From NCBI GenBank assembly GCA_003155795.1, contig PMEM01000004.1:62001-126000 (forward strand): 64,000 nucleotides of DNA, given 5' to 3'. Below the pieces are notes generated by a model. The model did no database searches and was not told the origin of the DNA. It saw only the letters and a program-made list of their open reading frames with translations. The translations under genes were made by a program, and so were the position numbers. The DNA is from Gemmatimonadota bacterium (lineage in GTDB: Bacteria > Gemmatimonadota > Gemmatimonadetes > Gemmatimonadales > Gemmatimonadaceae). Of this stretch, positions 1 to 8,451 are shown in pieces; position 1 is the first letter of the stretch, and every line of letters starts with the position of its first letter.

Positions 1-15
1 CACCCGTTTAAGCAA

Positions 16-39
16 CCACTCGCTCTACGAGTCGAGTGG
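16..39. other. Small hairpin at window edge
   Basis: A 7-bp inverted repeat (CCACTCG at 16-22, CGAGTGG at 33-39) lies just beyond the stop codon of the AIM24-family gene. It could end that transcript, but no clear T-run follows on the minus strand, so a terminator role is weak. Bases 1-58 hold nothing else I can interpret. Confidence 0.25.
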
Positions 40-58
40 GATAAGTGATTCGGTCGGC

Positions 59-940
59 TTAATCAGCACGTCCGGTATAGTGGGCGTCTGGTGGAACTGG
101 ATGCCGTCTGGCGATGCGCGGTGCAGTATCCAGGTACACGACAGACGGCCCGTCAACAGCGAGGAGTACAAGCCCCTCCTTTGCCCAGACGGCGGCGCCT
201 ACGCTTCCGACTCCCGTGGCACTAAACCGTGGGGAATCGAGCCAGGCGAGTAGGTGCCCCGGCTTAACAACGATGCGTTCTCCATCACCGATAACGCGTC
301 GCACAATGTGGCCGCCTGCAGCGATGAAGACATCGCCGTCGCCGGTTGCGCGTTCGTACCAGAACGCCGCACCGGACGTAAGAGCAGCTAAGGGGGCGCG
401 CATCGTACCAACTCCAATCGAGATGTCACCCGAATGTGCAACCCACGCTCCGCGTCTCGACGTCAATGCCGTCCCGTTACTGATTGGAATCCGCTGGATC
501 TGACCACCAGAGTGGTTCACAAACGTCGCCATTCCCGGCTTCGTAGCACGCACCGTCAGCATCAGTGCAGATTCGCCAGCAGCCGTGCGTCCAATGAAGC
601 CGCCGAACAGTCGAAACGGAGCTGTCAGGAGCGACGGCAACCATCTGATTGCAACCGGGAGATCCGCGATCCACCCGCGGCGCTGTGCCCCAATTAGCGA
701 GACGTTTAAGACTGGACTCACGGTCGCTGAATGGAACGACCCCTTCTCCGCGAAGACGATATCGCCAGTCTCCATTGAGAACACGAGATACTGGCGGTCC
801 GCGCCAGCGATCGCGGTTTGAACTGGCGATGGTGCGTTGTCGTGCTCGGGGAAAGGCGAGCTCGCGGTAACTACATCCATCACGCGAATTCCTTCCTCGA
901 TCGCTGTATCTAATTCGTCCGGCAGGGCGACATTCGGCAT
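59..940 (-). CDS. AIM24 family protein
   Basis: 293 residues. The pattern fits the AIM24/TIGR00266 family: successive beta-rich segments with glycine-rich signatures, including GDIVFAEKGSF near residue 60, a second block around GQIQRIPISNGTALTSRRGAWVA, and GDGDVFIAAGGHI followed by ERIVVKPGHLLAW near 200-235. The family forms a trimeric TRAP-like beta fold; its bacterial function is poorly known. There is no signal peptide or clear membrane span. It begins 9 bases after the stop of the preceding gene, so the two are probably co-transcribed from the promoter region at 1862-2049. No Shine-Dalgarno sequence is visible. Family call fairly secure; role on this element unknown. Confidence 0.75.
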   Translation of the reverse strand: MPNVALPDELDTAIEEGIRVMDVVTASSPFPEHDNAPSPVQTAIAGADRQYLVFSMETGDIVFAEKGSFHSATVSPVLNVSLIGAQRRGWIADLPVAIRWLPSLLTAPFRLFGGFIGRTAAGESALMLTVRATKPGMATFVNHSGGQIQRIPISNGTALTSRRGAWVAHSGDISIGVGTMRAPLAALTSGAAFWYERATGDGDVFIAAGGHIVRRVIGDGERIVVKPGHLLAWLDSPRFSATGVGSVGAAVWAKEGLVLLAVDGPSVVYLDTAPRIARRHPVPPDAHYTGRAD

Positions 941-949
941 AGGATGCGA

Positions 950-1861
950 TTATGCCGCAGTCGCTACTTTCGTAGCGACACGAGATGTGCGTTTCTCTTG
1001 CTGGGGAGGAGCCTCGGCTGCTGTGTCGAGCGCGCCGGTCGCTGCCTTTGCCAAGTGCTGAGCAGGAGTGTATTCACACGTCGCGAGGGTCGAGAACACG
1101 CCGCGGTCGGCGGAAACGAGAAGCGACGTTGTCTCGAACTCGTACCGCAGGAGGTCCGCGAGTGCACGGTTTTTAGCCTTGGCTTGCAAACGTTCGTACG
1201 CTTCTGCCAGCGGGCGGAGCAACTTCATGTCGGCCTGCGCGTCATCGGCAGCCAAAGGCAGGGCAAGTGTGCCGACTCGGAGGAGATCGACCGCAGTGTT
1301 GTCAGGTGCGACTTCAGCCAAACCGATCCATGGCTTCGACTCGCCGCGTGGGACGCGATCAAGCACCCGACCACCTGCGGCAAGGAGTTCACGTTCTGTG
1401 CGCAGATCTGCAGCAAGTACGAAAATGCCACCTTCCGCATTTCCAGATGCTTTAAGTTCGGCTGGAGACTTCGGAATCGTGACGCCTTTCCGGACAGCGA
1501 GGAATCTCGGGTTGCCGAACGGTTCTAAGCCCGTGATCGATTGCTGGATTGCGCCGCAATAGCCGGACGTCATCGTGGGATCCATGCGTTTGTCGATCAA
1601 GACACGCATGAAGTCCCCGTAAGTTCCCGACAGCCATGTAGTTGCACCGTCACGATGTATGCGAAGGTGCTCCGCGAAGATACGCGGAGGTGCCCCTTTC
1701 ACACCAACGACAAGGTGACAAAAATCGAACGGTTCGGCATTGCCGTTACGGCCGGCATCGCGTTCCGTTTCAGCATTGTTGTCGCAGCCGAACTGAAGCA
1801 CGAGTTTCACGCCCGTTGCCGAATTCGACCGCGCAAGCAGTATCGCTGGCGCGTTCATCAT
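950..1861 (-). CDS. Hypothetical protein, first gene of AIM24 unit
   Basis: 303 residues, not recognised. It starts MMNAPAILL, has no signal peptide, and ends in an Ala/Lys/Arg-rich tail. The middle has mixed alpha/beta character (for example GVTIPKSPAELKASG and GGIFVLAADLRTERELLAAGGRVLD) but no catalytic motif I can name. The conserved GGACTGACAACT element ends only 8 bases before the ATG and no Shine-Dalgarno sequence intervenes, so the transcript may be leaderless or nearly so. It is followed after 9 bases by the AIM24-family gene and is probably its operon partner. Confidence 0.6.
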   Translation of the reverse strand: MMNAPAILLARSNSATGVKLVLQFGCDNNAETERDAGRNGNAEPFDFCHLVVGVKGAPPRIFAEHLRIHRDGATTWLSGTYGDFMRVLIDKRMDPTMTSGYCGAIQQSITGLEPFGNPRFLAVRKGVTIPKSPAELKASGNAEGGIFVLAADLRTERELLAAGGRVLDRVPRGESKPWIGLAEVAPDNTAVDLLRVGTLALPLAADDAQADMKLLRPLAEAYERLQAKAKNRALADLLRYEFETTSLLVSADRGVFSTLATCEYTPAQHLAKAATGALDTAAEAPPQQEKRTSRVATKVATAA

Positions 1862-1869
1862 AGAGTTCG

Positions 1870-1881
1870 AGTTGTCAGTCC
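1870..1881 (-). promoter_or_regulatory. Conserved regulon element, copy A
   Basis: Read on the minus strand this is GGACTGACAACT, preceded by AATCTGTA and followed by CGAACTCT, then the ATG at 1861 (8-base gap). The same 12-bp core occurs exactly at five other gene starts in the window. Promoter or operator identity is inference from position and conservation. Confidence 0.75.
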
Positions 1882-1990
1882 TACAGATTCGTCGCGGTCC
1901 AGTCGCATGCGCGATAGGTGGCGTTCCAGAAGGTACAACTACATTCGACGTGTCCGCAAGGACGAACTGCTCCTACGGATTATTCCCTTA

Positions 1991-2013
1991 CTCCGGTTAA
2001 GTATCGGCCGGAG
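1991..2013. other. Inverted repeat in intergenic region
   Basis: CTCCGG (1991-1996) and CCGGAG (2008-2013) form a 6-bp stem with an 11-base loop, in the 188-bp gap between the helicase gene stop (2050) and the next start (1861). It could be a weak terminator for the helicase transcript. No T-run follows, so this is uncertain. Confidence 0.3.
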
Positions 2014-2049
2014 CCCTGATAATTAGAGTTGCCATTGTTTCCGGATGGA

Positions 2050-3975
2050 CTATACACCCGCCCTTTGGCCTTTGAGCTCTAATTCCTCCCGGAGGCGGTC
2101 CGGCAGTGTGGTATATCGACGGTCACTGCCCGCATCGGTGACGCAGTATCGAATCCGTTCATCCGTTCCCCATGTGACAGACGCCTTCCGTGCCCGCGTG
2201 TACCCTGTGTAGTAGCGGTTCCTCGTTGCCAGGCTCCTGGCGGTAGCATCGTGGACGACCTGAAGAACAACACCGTATTCGCTCCCTTGCGTCCGGTCAA
2301 CGGTCATCGCGTATCGTAGCATGCACTCCCTGGAGGCCGATGAAGGAACGATGTATTCGTCACCGCCGGCGCGTGCAAGTGTGAAGGTCCTGCTCGCCCG
2401 ATCAATAGCGACAACCTCGGCCGCCGTGCCGTTTCGCAGGAGCGATCCATCGCTCGACTTGATCGAGCCAATTACCAATATTGGGTCGCGTTTCCGAAGG
2501 CAGTTCACCTTGTCCTGGTATGTCCAACGCAAATCTCGCTCATCAGGCGGCAGCGGATTCAACCTGTTCCGCATCATACCGCCAAGCCGGATCGTGCCTA
2601 GAGGCCCGGGCCCCTGCGGTGTGATGATTTGAACAAACTCGTGGGGGGACAAACCGTAGGCAGTCATGAGCGTCGAACATGCAGTGTCGACGATCCATCG
2701 CGCAGCCGCATCCATCGCGACCTCTTCGGCCGGGGTGGAACGCTTCGCGGCCTTTGTCGCCATTTCTCGATAGAGCGGCGGGACGCGTGCTGCGTCGTAC
2801 CATGCGGCAGTGTAGTCTTGCTTCCCGCCGAAGGGGTCAGTAAATCGCGGCATTCGGCCTTCTGCGATCGCGAGCCCGTTGTCAGTCAATAGGCCTGCGG
2901 TACGTCGCACCTCAGTCAACCTGATAACTGGTACTATCGACGGCATGTTGACCAACGTCTCGTACACCGTACCAGGACCGACTGGCAAGAGCTGATTGAC
3001 GTCACCGACCAGCACAACCGTCATGTTGTCGGGTAACGATGCGAATAGACGTTCATAGATAATTGCGTCTGGCATCGTTGCTTCATCCACGAACAGTATC
3101 GTTGCCAAAAGCGGGTGTGCGCTTTCTACGGGATACGAATCCGGCTCGGTGTCGTCCGGTGTAATCCCGAGCGTTGCATGGAGCGTTTGTACCTGCGGAA
3201 CTCCGCGAGAGTGAAGAACGTCCGCCGCTTTTCCAGTTGGTGTAGCCCCGAGCACCCGATCGCCGAGCGCACTGTAGAGACGATTGATTTCCCGGATGAC
3301 CTCCGTTTTACCGGTGCCTGCAGCGCCGGTAATCACGACCAATCGATGTCGCGCAACTGCGATCACCGCCTCTTGCTGCGACAGAGAAAGCGGGGTTCCC
3401 TCTGCAAGGCGGCGACGCACGAGCGCTTCCCTTCTCTCTGAATCTGCCGGCGGTGTGGTTAGGAGGTCTGTGATACGGCGAGCCAAGGACGCCTCGGTTG
3501 CCGCTGCAGACGGTAATGCTACAGAGTCGCCGAACACTTCGAGGACACCGTTCACCATGAGCTGATGCACAGTGTTGGCAAGACTGTCCAGCTCGACCGG
3601 TTCACCTCTTATGCGCTGGATGAGACGCGGCAGATCGAGCATCGGAACTGCCATGTCCCCACGGTCTAGCAACGCATGTCTCACAGCCCAGACTACTGAT
3701 GCAGGGGCTCGCGAACTCGTGTGCTCGATACCGTCTTCGGCCGCCCAACGGTCAGCGATCTCGAACGGGAGCCCGCCGGCGAGAACAAGCGCCCATGGAT
3801 CAGCAAGCGCATACTGCGCGAGAGAACCGCGCGCATCCTTTGCGAGCAGGTTGGCTAATGATCCGCGTACGGCAAATTCGAGCCTCTCGGCGCGCGCAGC
3901 TATTTGCGCTGCGGCCGCGCTTGTCGTCGCAGCAGAGCGCGATTCGCGCTTCATCGGTTGAGCGATAGCCGACAC
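2050..3975 (-). CDS. RecD-like superfamily 1 DNA helicase
   Basis: 641 residues. The C-terminal two thirds show SF1B helicase motifs: Walker A GAAGTGKT (217-224), motif Ia ATPTGKAADVL (about 244-254), Walker B LFVDEAT (294-300), motif III GDVNQLLPVG (324-333), and a UvrD_C_2-like end with TVDRTQGSEY and YTGYTRARK. This resembles RecD2 and conjugative-element helicases, which unwind DNA 5'-3'. The N-terminal about 200 residues are helical and unassigned; RecD2 has helix-hairpin-helix repeats there but I see no clear one. The longest start is GTG at 3975, one base past the previous stop; an in-frame ATG lies at 3954. Probably acts in plasmid replication, transfer or repair. Confidence 0.85.
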   Translation of the reverse strand: MSAIAQPMKRESRSAATTSAAAAQIAARAERLEFAVRGSLANLLAKDARGSLAQYALADPWALVLAGGLPFEIADRWAAEDGIEHTSSRAPASVVWAVRHALLDRGDMAVPMLDLPRLIQRIRGEPVELDSLANTVHQLMVNGVLEVFGDSVALPSAAATEASLARRITDLLTTPPADSERREALVRRRLAEGTPLSLSQQEAVIAVARHRLVVITGAAGTGKTEVIREINRLYSALGDRVLGATPTGKAADVLHSRGVPQVQTLHATLGITPDDTEPDSYPVESAHPLLATILFVDEATMPDAIIYERLFASLPDNMTVVLVGDVNQLLPVGPGTVYETLVNMPSIVPVIRLTEVRRTAGLLTDNGLAIAEGRMPRFTDPFGGKQDYTAAWYDAARVPPLYREMATKAAKRSTPAEEVAMDAAARWIVDTACSTLMTAYGLSPHEFVQIITPQGPGPLGTIRLGGMMRNRLNPLPPDERDLRWTYQDKVNCLRKRDPILVIGSIKSSDGSLLRNGTAAEVVAIDRASRTFTLARAGGDEYIVPSSASRECMLRYAMTVDRTQGSEYGVVLQVVHDATARSLATRNRYYTGYTRARKASVTWGTDERIRYCVTDAGSDRRYTTLPDRLREELELKGQRAGV

Positions 3976-3976
3976 G

Positions 3977-5143
3977 TTAAAGCGGAGGTAGGTTTTTGAG
4001 GAGCCGAGTGGTCGCCCGATCTTCGTCTCGAACAGCTATTTCACCAAGGAATGGCGATCCGAATCTCGGTGGATCATCAAGGATGGCCATCACGCTGAAT
4101 CGTGATTCTCTCGCTTCGTGAGCGCGACGAGAGGAATGTGCAACTCTAGAATCCTGTTGGCGTTCTTTTTCATTGCCGGGGATATTCGGCTGAATTTCCT
4201 TTAACGCTTTCCGCCCGCTTGGCATGTGAGCCCAGGTAGGGTCTGGAGCTCGCACTTCGAGTTCGTAGGCGTGGAACTTTGCCGGATTCGTAAAAACATC
4301 TTCAGGAGCTCTGTCCGGGGAACGGAATAGCTTGGTTGCATCCCAAATCTCGCCGAGCGTGAGCGGGATGCTGTGCATTACACCTGGAGGAGCAGGCAAT
4401 GGCGCCCTCACAGGCTCCGCTCCCCCCGTACCTCGAAGGCTCATGAGCGTGAAGATCGCGAAGTCCGCCGAGCGTTTGGTATAGCAGACAGATGCTGCAG
4501 CCATCCTGTCAATCACAGCCCATGCTTCGCGTACGAACGGGCTTGCCGCTCCTATACGAATAGATAGCGAGAATGCAACTTGCCCCCAGCCGAAAGTATT
4601 GAGATCCTCGATTGTATGCCCTTGAGCAAGGGAGAGTGACCCGTACCATCGCGCAAGCCAGCGCCAGACTGGGACATTTGCGGCGTGGTGTTCGATGGCA
4701 CTGAGGAGCACAGCACGGTGAGCAGATGCGCGACCTGCAGCACGAGAGGAGCTCGTTTCAATTTCTTGAGACTCAGACAATCCTACAGGAACGTCATCCG
4801 GGCCAAGCAGAACGGTCTGTCTCGCTTGTACATATCCCTCCAAAACACCTGTGGCTGCAAGCATTGCCGGGCCAGTCGGATTCGCGAGCATATCACCGCT
4901 CATCGTATCGAGTGCCGGAGGAACGCGAGCTTCCGAGGTTTGCTCAGTTTTGGCAAGCCGGGCCGCCGTTGCAAGCACCAACTGTTCCGTGGTATTCGGC
5001 GGAGCATTGCTTGCCCACTCGTCCCATACATCCGCTTCCACGCGAGCGACGGCAGGGTCAAAGGGGATGATAAGTGCCCGAAGCACAGCTTGAACCCATT
5101 CCAGGTTCAGTTCCTCAACTTGGTTTGTCACACGTTGGGTCAT
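3977..5143 (-). CDS. Hypothetical protein
   Basis: 388 residues, unrecognised. The protein is largely helical and soluble, with Trp-rich segments around 165-190 (VPVWRWLARWYGSL, FGWGQVAFSL) and a charged C-terminal third. There is no signal peptide or nucleotide-binding motif. The ATG overlaps the stop of the upstream gene by 4 bases (ATGA), so translation is probably coupled, and the helicase gene follows at once. Conserved gene packing supports a real gene in the same operon. Confidence 0.6.
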   Translation of the reverse strand: MTQRVTNQVEELNLEWVQAVLRALIIPFDPAVARVEADVWDEWASNAPPNTTEQLVLATAARLAKTEQTSEARVPPALDTMSGDMLANPTGPAMLAATGVLEGYVQARQTVLLGPDDVPVGLSESQEIETSSSRAAGRASAHRAVLLSAIEHHAANVPVWRWLARWYGSLSLAQGHTIEDLNTFGWGQVAFSLSIRIGAASPFVREAWAVIDRMAAASVCYTKRSADFAIFTLMSLRGTGGAEPVRAPLPAPPGVMHSIPLTLGEIWDATKLFRSPDRAPEDVFTNPAKFHAYELEVRAPDPTWAHMPSGRKALKEIQPNIPGNEKERQQDSRVAHSSRRAHEARESRFSVMAILDDPPRFGSPFLGEIAVRDEDRATTRLLKNLPPL

Positions 5144-6225
5144 ATGGCAGAAGCATGTGCAAGGTGTCCGACTTTTACAACAGTATCAGCGAGCAAAGCT
5201 GAAAGCAGCATGTCTGAGTTTGTTCGTTTCCAAGGTGGCAGATCCCGCGTGGCCCCCGCTACGATCGCGAATAACGCCGATGGTGTGCGATCTTCGACCG
5301 GACGGGTACCAAATGCTTTCATTATTTCATCACGCATCTTCTTACCGAGCCCCCTTTCAAGGGAGCCAGCGGCGGCGTCCACCTGCTGAGGAGTGCACCG
5401 TAGGGTCCGGATCTTACTCCACCGCTCGGACGCGCCTCGTGCTGAATGTAGAAGTGAAGGTAATGCGGCTACGAGCCGTTCTGCTAAGGCGTCCCGATTG
5501 GAGATCACATGACGATATTCCAGTGTCGGCTCTGATAGCCGAGTAGCAATTCCGTTGTGTCTTACGAGGCCAGGGGATAACGTGAGCATCGCGTGACCAG
5601 TCTCGCTATTGCGCACCACTATTCCCGGTCGATGGGCGCCGCGTTGCCGCTGGGCCGAATCATTTAACACAAACTCGATTCGCGTTTCGGTGCTGGACCG
5701 TAATGCTCGGGTTGGGGATATGCCTAATGAAGTCAACGGACGCTCCAGTAGCCGGGCTACCGCGATGTCGTTGAGAGGGGTATAGTCCGCCGTCACGATC
5801 GCGCGCACTGTTGAGTCGACGACCCGCCAGCGGAGCGTTCCCTCTCCAACTTTCTCCCGCCATACTTCGGCGACCAGACAGGCCAAAGCCATTGGGGAGA
5901 GGTCAGCGACCGCCTGCATCACACCCCATTTGATGTCGAGATGACCGGCAAGATGATGGAGTGCTACAGTATCAATATCACAGACAGTAGATACATCCTT
6001 GCCGGCACGTCGAAGCTGAAGACGGACACTCAGTGGAGATCCATCGCTTTCCTCGCGATCGCGCGAGACGAAATCGGTTGGCGCGACTGTTCGGACCCGA
6101 TCATCGCGGATCCCTTCGCGATCAGCGAGCAACACGAACAATTGCTTCCACGAGTTCGAACTGTCACCGCGGAAGCTACGCTCAATGTCGAGGCTCGAGG
6201 CCGAGTCAATCCGTGCTGGGTCCAT
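5140..6225 (-). CDS. Hypothetical protein
   Basis: 361 residues, unrecognised. Mixed alpha/beta composition without signal peptide, membrane span or familiar catalytic motif. The first part contains FVLLADREGIRDDRVRTV, and the C-terminal part ends LLADTVVKVGHLAHASAI. It overlaps the upstream gene by 20 bases and the downstream gene by 4 bases, typical of a compact operon. Function cannot be assigned. Confidence 0.55.
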   Translation of the reverse strand: MDPARIDSASSLDIERSFRGDSSNSWKQLFVLLADREGIRDDRVRTVAPTDFVSRDREESDGSPLSVRLQLRRAGKDVSTVCDIDTVALHHLAGHLDIKWGVMQAVADLSPMALACLVAEVWREKVGEGTLRWRVVDSTVRAIVTADYTPLNDIAVARLLERPLTSLGISPTRALRSSTETRIEFVLNDSAQRQRGAHRPGIVVRNSETGHAMLTLSPGLVRHNGIATRLSEPTLEYRHVISNRDALAERLVAALPSLLHSARGASERWSKIRTLRCTPQQVDAAAGSLERGLGKKMRDEIMKAFGTRPVEDRTPSALFAIVAGATRDLPPWKRTNSDMLLSALLADTVVKVGHLAHASAI

Positions 6226-8449
6226 CAGGCATTAGGGATTCACAGAAGTCGTCGAAATCGTCCTCGGTGTGTGGTGCAAGTGAGGGCGGGAGCGGCGGGA
6301 CTTCGGTGGCGGGATCAACTTCCTTTTCTGTGCATTCCGCAACAAATGGGCGTCCGTAGAGCGCATCCGCGTTCGCGGCGAAGCGACTGTCTTGCTTATC
6401 GGAAGAAGCGCGCAAATTTGCAATAATTGGTTCCCGTTCTTCCGATGGCATTACTGCTAGTAGAGCGCGGGCTTGGAGTTCTGCATTTACCGGGAAGCCA
6501 GCGCGCTCCCATGCACGGAACAGACGTCCTCGGAACTGCCGGTCCGCGAGAAGTGCAGGAGGTAGATCCAGGGGTTTTACCGTACCGTTGATTGCGTAGA
6601 CATCCTGAGACGGGTCCGGCGCTTCTATCGCCGGACCATCTTCGCGCGACAAGGCACCATTTACGTAATGGCGTTTTGTACCATCCGGCTCAATTACAGC
6701 GGCGCCTCCCCCATCGCGATGCAACGGACCCTGGACGGTGCGTGTCTCACTTCCAGTCTGCAATGTGACGAGATCATCCTTGACATAGCGGAAGATTGCG
6801 TCAACACGACGGCCACGAACGAAGACAGCCGGACCAGCCGCTTCATCGGCACTCCGGGGCAGACCAGCGAGGTCATCCTGCTTTGGATGCACGCTTGGAG
6901 CGTTACTACGACGTACGCGCGAACGAAAAGAGGGCGCTTTGGGGTGAGGAGGCTCCTGCCGTGACGGCGCGGCTGGTGCTGGCTCGTCCCAAATACCGCC
7001 GATGTCTAGCCGGGTTGGCGGAGCGAGGTCCTTGGCCACATCACCTGCGGGGAACTCGTATTCCTCGTTTTTTTGGTTTTGCGTCCAACCTTCACGCTGC
7101 TCGCCTACATCACCGGCGAGGGATTCGTATTCCTCGCTTCGCTGGTCGGGAGACCATTCTTCATCCTGCTCGCCCATTGGGGGTGAATCGAAGCCTGGTC
7201 CGACGCTTGATCCGAACTCCGGCCCACTTTCAGACTCTTGCGGGGAATCTGAGCGGCGACGGGCACTTACTGCATCCGTATCCTGAATGCCAAGATCAGC
7301 CTGAGCATCCTTGCGTCGAAGACTCCGAATCGACGTATAAAGCGATGATACGGCGTCATGAGCGTCGACCAGCTTGAACTCACCGGGTCGCATTGCGGGC
7401 GAGCCAATTTGTGCAGCCGTTGTAACGCCCGGGACTGGAGATGCTGCTGCCGCAGAAGCGCGGCCATCCGTGCGAGATACGGCATCGATCCAAGCCGCTC
7501 GATGCAGCGACTCTGACTCCCTGGCTGCATCGGAGAAGTAAGCGTCTAATGCATCTTGGTCGCCTTCGGCGGAGCGTAGAGCGACATCATCGGCCAGCCA
7601 ACGGCGGACAGCATTTGGTAGGTCGACCTCGACAATCGTACGGGCAGCAATGGTCGTACGCGCCCAAGCGCACACCGTCGCTTCATACAACACATCTCCT
7701 CTAGCATCCGCGTGAGTCAGCATTGCGTCCGCGCGAAGTGAACGTACTAAGCTGGTGGGGTCATCGTCGAGCCAGTCAGTGAGTGACGCAGCCGAGTCGC
7801 CGGACGTCGACTGAGCGGCAAACACCAAGGTCCCCATATCCTCATCACGCAATCTCGGGGAATCGCTGCTGGCTGCTGCACCACCCGTGATAGGTTGGCC
7901 AGGCGTGCCAGCGCGAGAAGATCCGCCACCAGGATCGTCCGGGCCACGATCTGGACGGTGTGTGCCGCCATTACCGTGATCATCGACCGCCTTCTGCCAG
8001 CGACCGCGATCGTCAGCACGTTCCTGCGAGCGCCTAACATCCCGGTCAGCATCGAGAATCATCGCTACTTCTGTCGAGCCAAGATTGAAGTCAGCGCCCA
8101 TGACCTCAATGAGGTCGTCTTCAGTGATCGTCTCGCCTTTATCAGCTCGCGCAATCAGTCGGTACCGCGCATTCCTCTGCCGTTGTGCGAGCGTGTAATC
8201 GAACAAGCTCATGTCTCCGCTCGCGAGGCGTAGCGAGTCTTGTGAGCGGTGCATCCAATCCCACCGACGCACATGAGCTCGCAGCAATCTGAGAGATATA
8301 TGATCGGGAGGAATTACAAGTGCCAGCGGCTCCATGAGTGGCGGACCCTTCACTTCGCTCTGAGATGCCCCGATAGCGGAACGTCCAGAACCGGCGTCGC
8401 TAGGACGAGGGCCGAATAGCCGCGAAAAGAGTCGATCCTTGTCGGCCAT
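6206..8449 (-). CDS. Large acidic protein with HREDGPA-type repeat
   Basis: 747 residues, mostly unrecognised. The middle (about residues 160-480) is acidic and of low complexity, and probably disordered. It includes two tandem 23-residue units (each GEQ...EEYE..AGDV) encoded by a 69-bp duplication at 7037-7174. Residues about 573-622 hold a beta repeat of the type LHRDGGGAAVIEPDGTK, YVNGALSREDGPAIE, INGTV. This matches the HREDGPA/VNGK repeat seen in many phage and giant-virus proteins, whose function is not established. ATG start at 8449. Possibly a scaffold or adaptor in the same pathway as its helicase and primase neighbours. Confidence 0.6.
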   Translation of the reverse strand: MADKDRLFSRLFGPRPSDAGSGRSAIGASQSEVKGPPLMEPLALVIPPDHISLRLLRAHVRRWDWMHRSQDSLRLASGDMSLFDYTLAQRQRNARYRLIARADKGETITEDDLIEVMGADFNLGSTEVAMILDADRDVRRSQERADDRGRWQKAVDDHGNGGTHRPDRGPDDPGGGSSRAGTPGQPITGGAAASSDSPRLRDEDMGTLVFAAQSTSGDSAASLTDWLDDDPTSLVRSLRADAMLTHADARGDVLYEATVCAWARTTIAARTIVEVDLPNAVRRWLADDVALRSAEGDQDALDAYFSDAARESESLHRAAWIDAVSRTDGRASAAAASPVPGVTTAAQIGSPAMRPGEFKLVDAHDAVSSLYTSIRSLRRKDAQADLGIQDTDAVSARRRSDSPQESESGPEFGSSVGPGFDSPPMGEQDEEWSPDQRSEEYESLAGDVGEQREGWTQNQKNEEYEFPAGDVAKDLAPPTRLDIGGIWDEPAPAAPSRQEPPHPKAPSFRSRVRRSNAPSVHPKQDDLAGLPRSADEAAGPAVFVRGRRVDAIFRYVKDDLVTLQTGSETRTVQGPLHRDGGGAAVIEPDGTKRHYVNGALSREDGPAIEAPDPSQDVYAINGTVKPLDLPPALLADRQFRGRLFRAWERAGFPVNAELQARALLAVMPSEEREPIIANLRASSDKQDSRFAANADALYGRPFVAECTEKEVDPATEVPPLPPSLAPHTEDDFDDFCESLMPDGPSTD
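7037..7174 (-). repeat. 69-bp in-frame tandem duplication
   Basis: Two adjacent 69-bp units (7106-7174 and 7037-7105) inside the 747-residue gene encode diverged 23-residue repeats sharing GEQ, the W, EEYE and AGDV positions. The duplication keeps the frame, and the copies have drifted, so it is not recent. Confidence 0.75.
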
Positions 8450-8451
8450 GC

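Noticed and set aside
114-503. Plus-strand ORFs opposite the AIM24 gene
   Set aside because: Arg/Ser/Pro-rich shadow frames of the minus-strand gene.
2876-2886. GTTGTCAGTCA inside the helicase gene, similar to the regulon element
   Set aside because: It differs after the first ten bases, lies within coding sequence and is not near a gene start.
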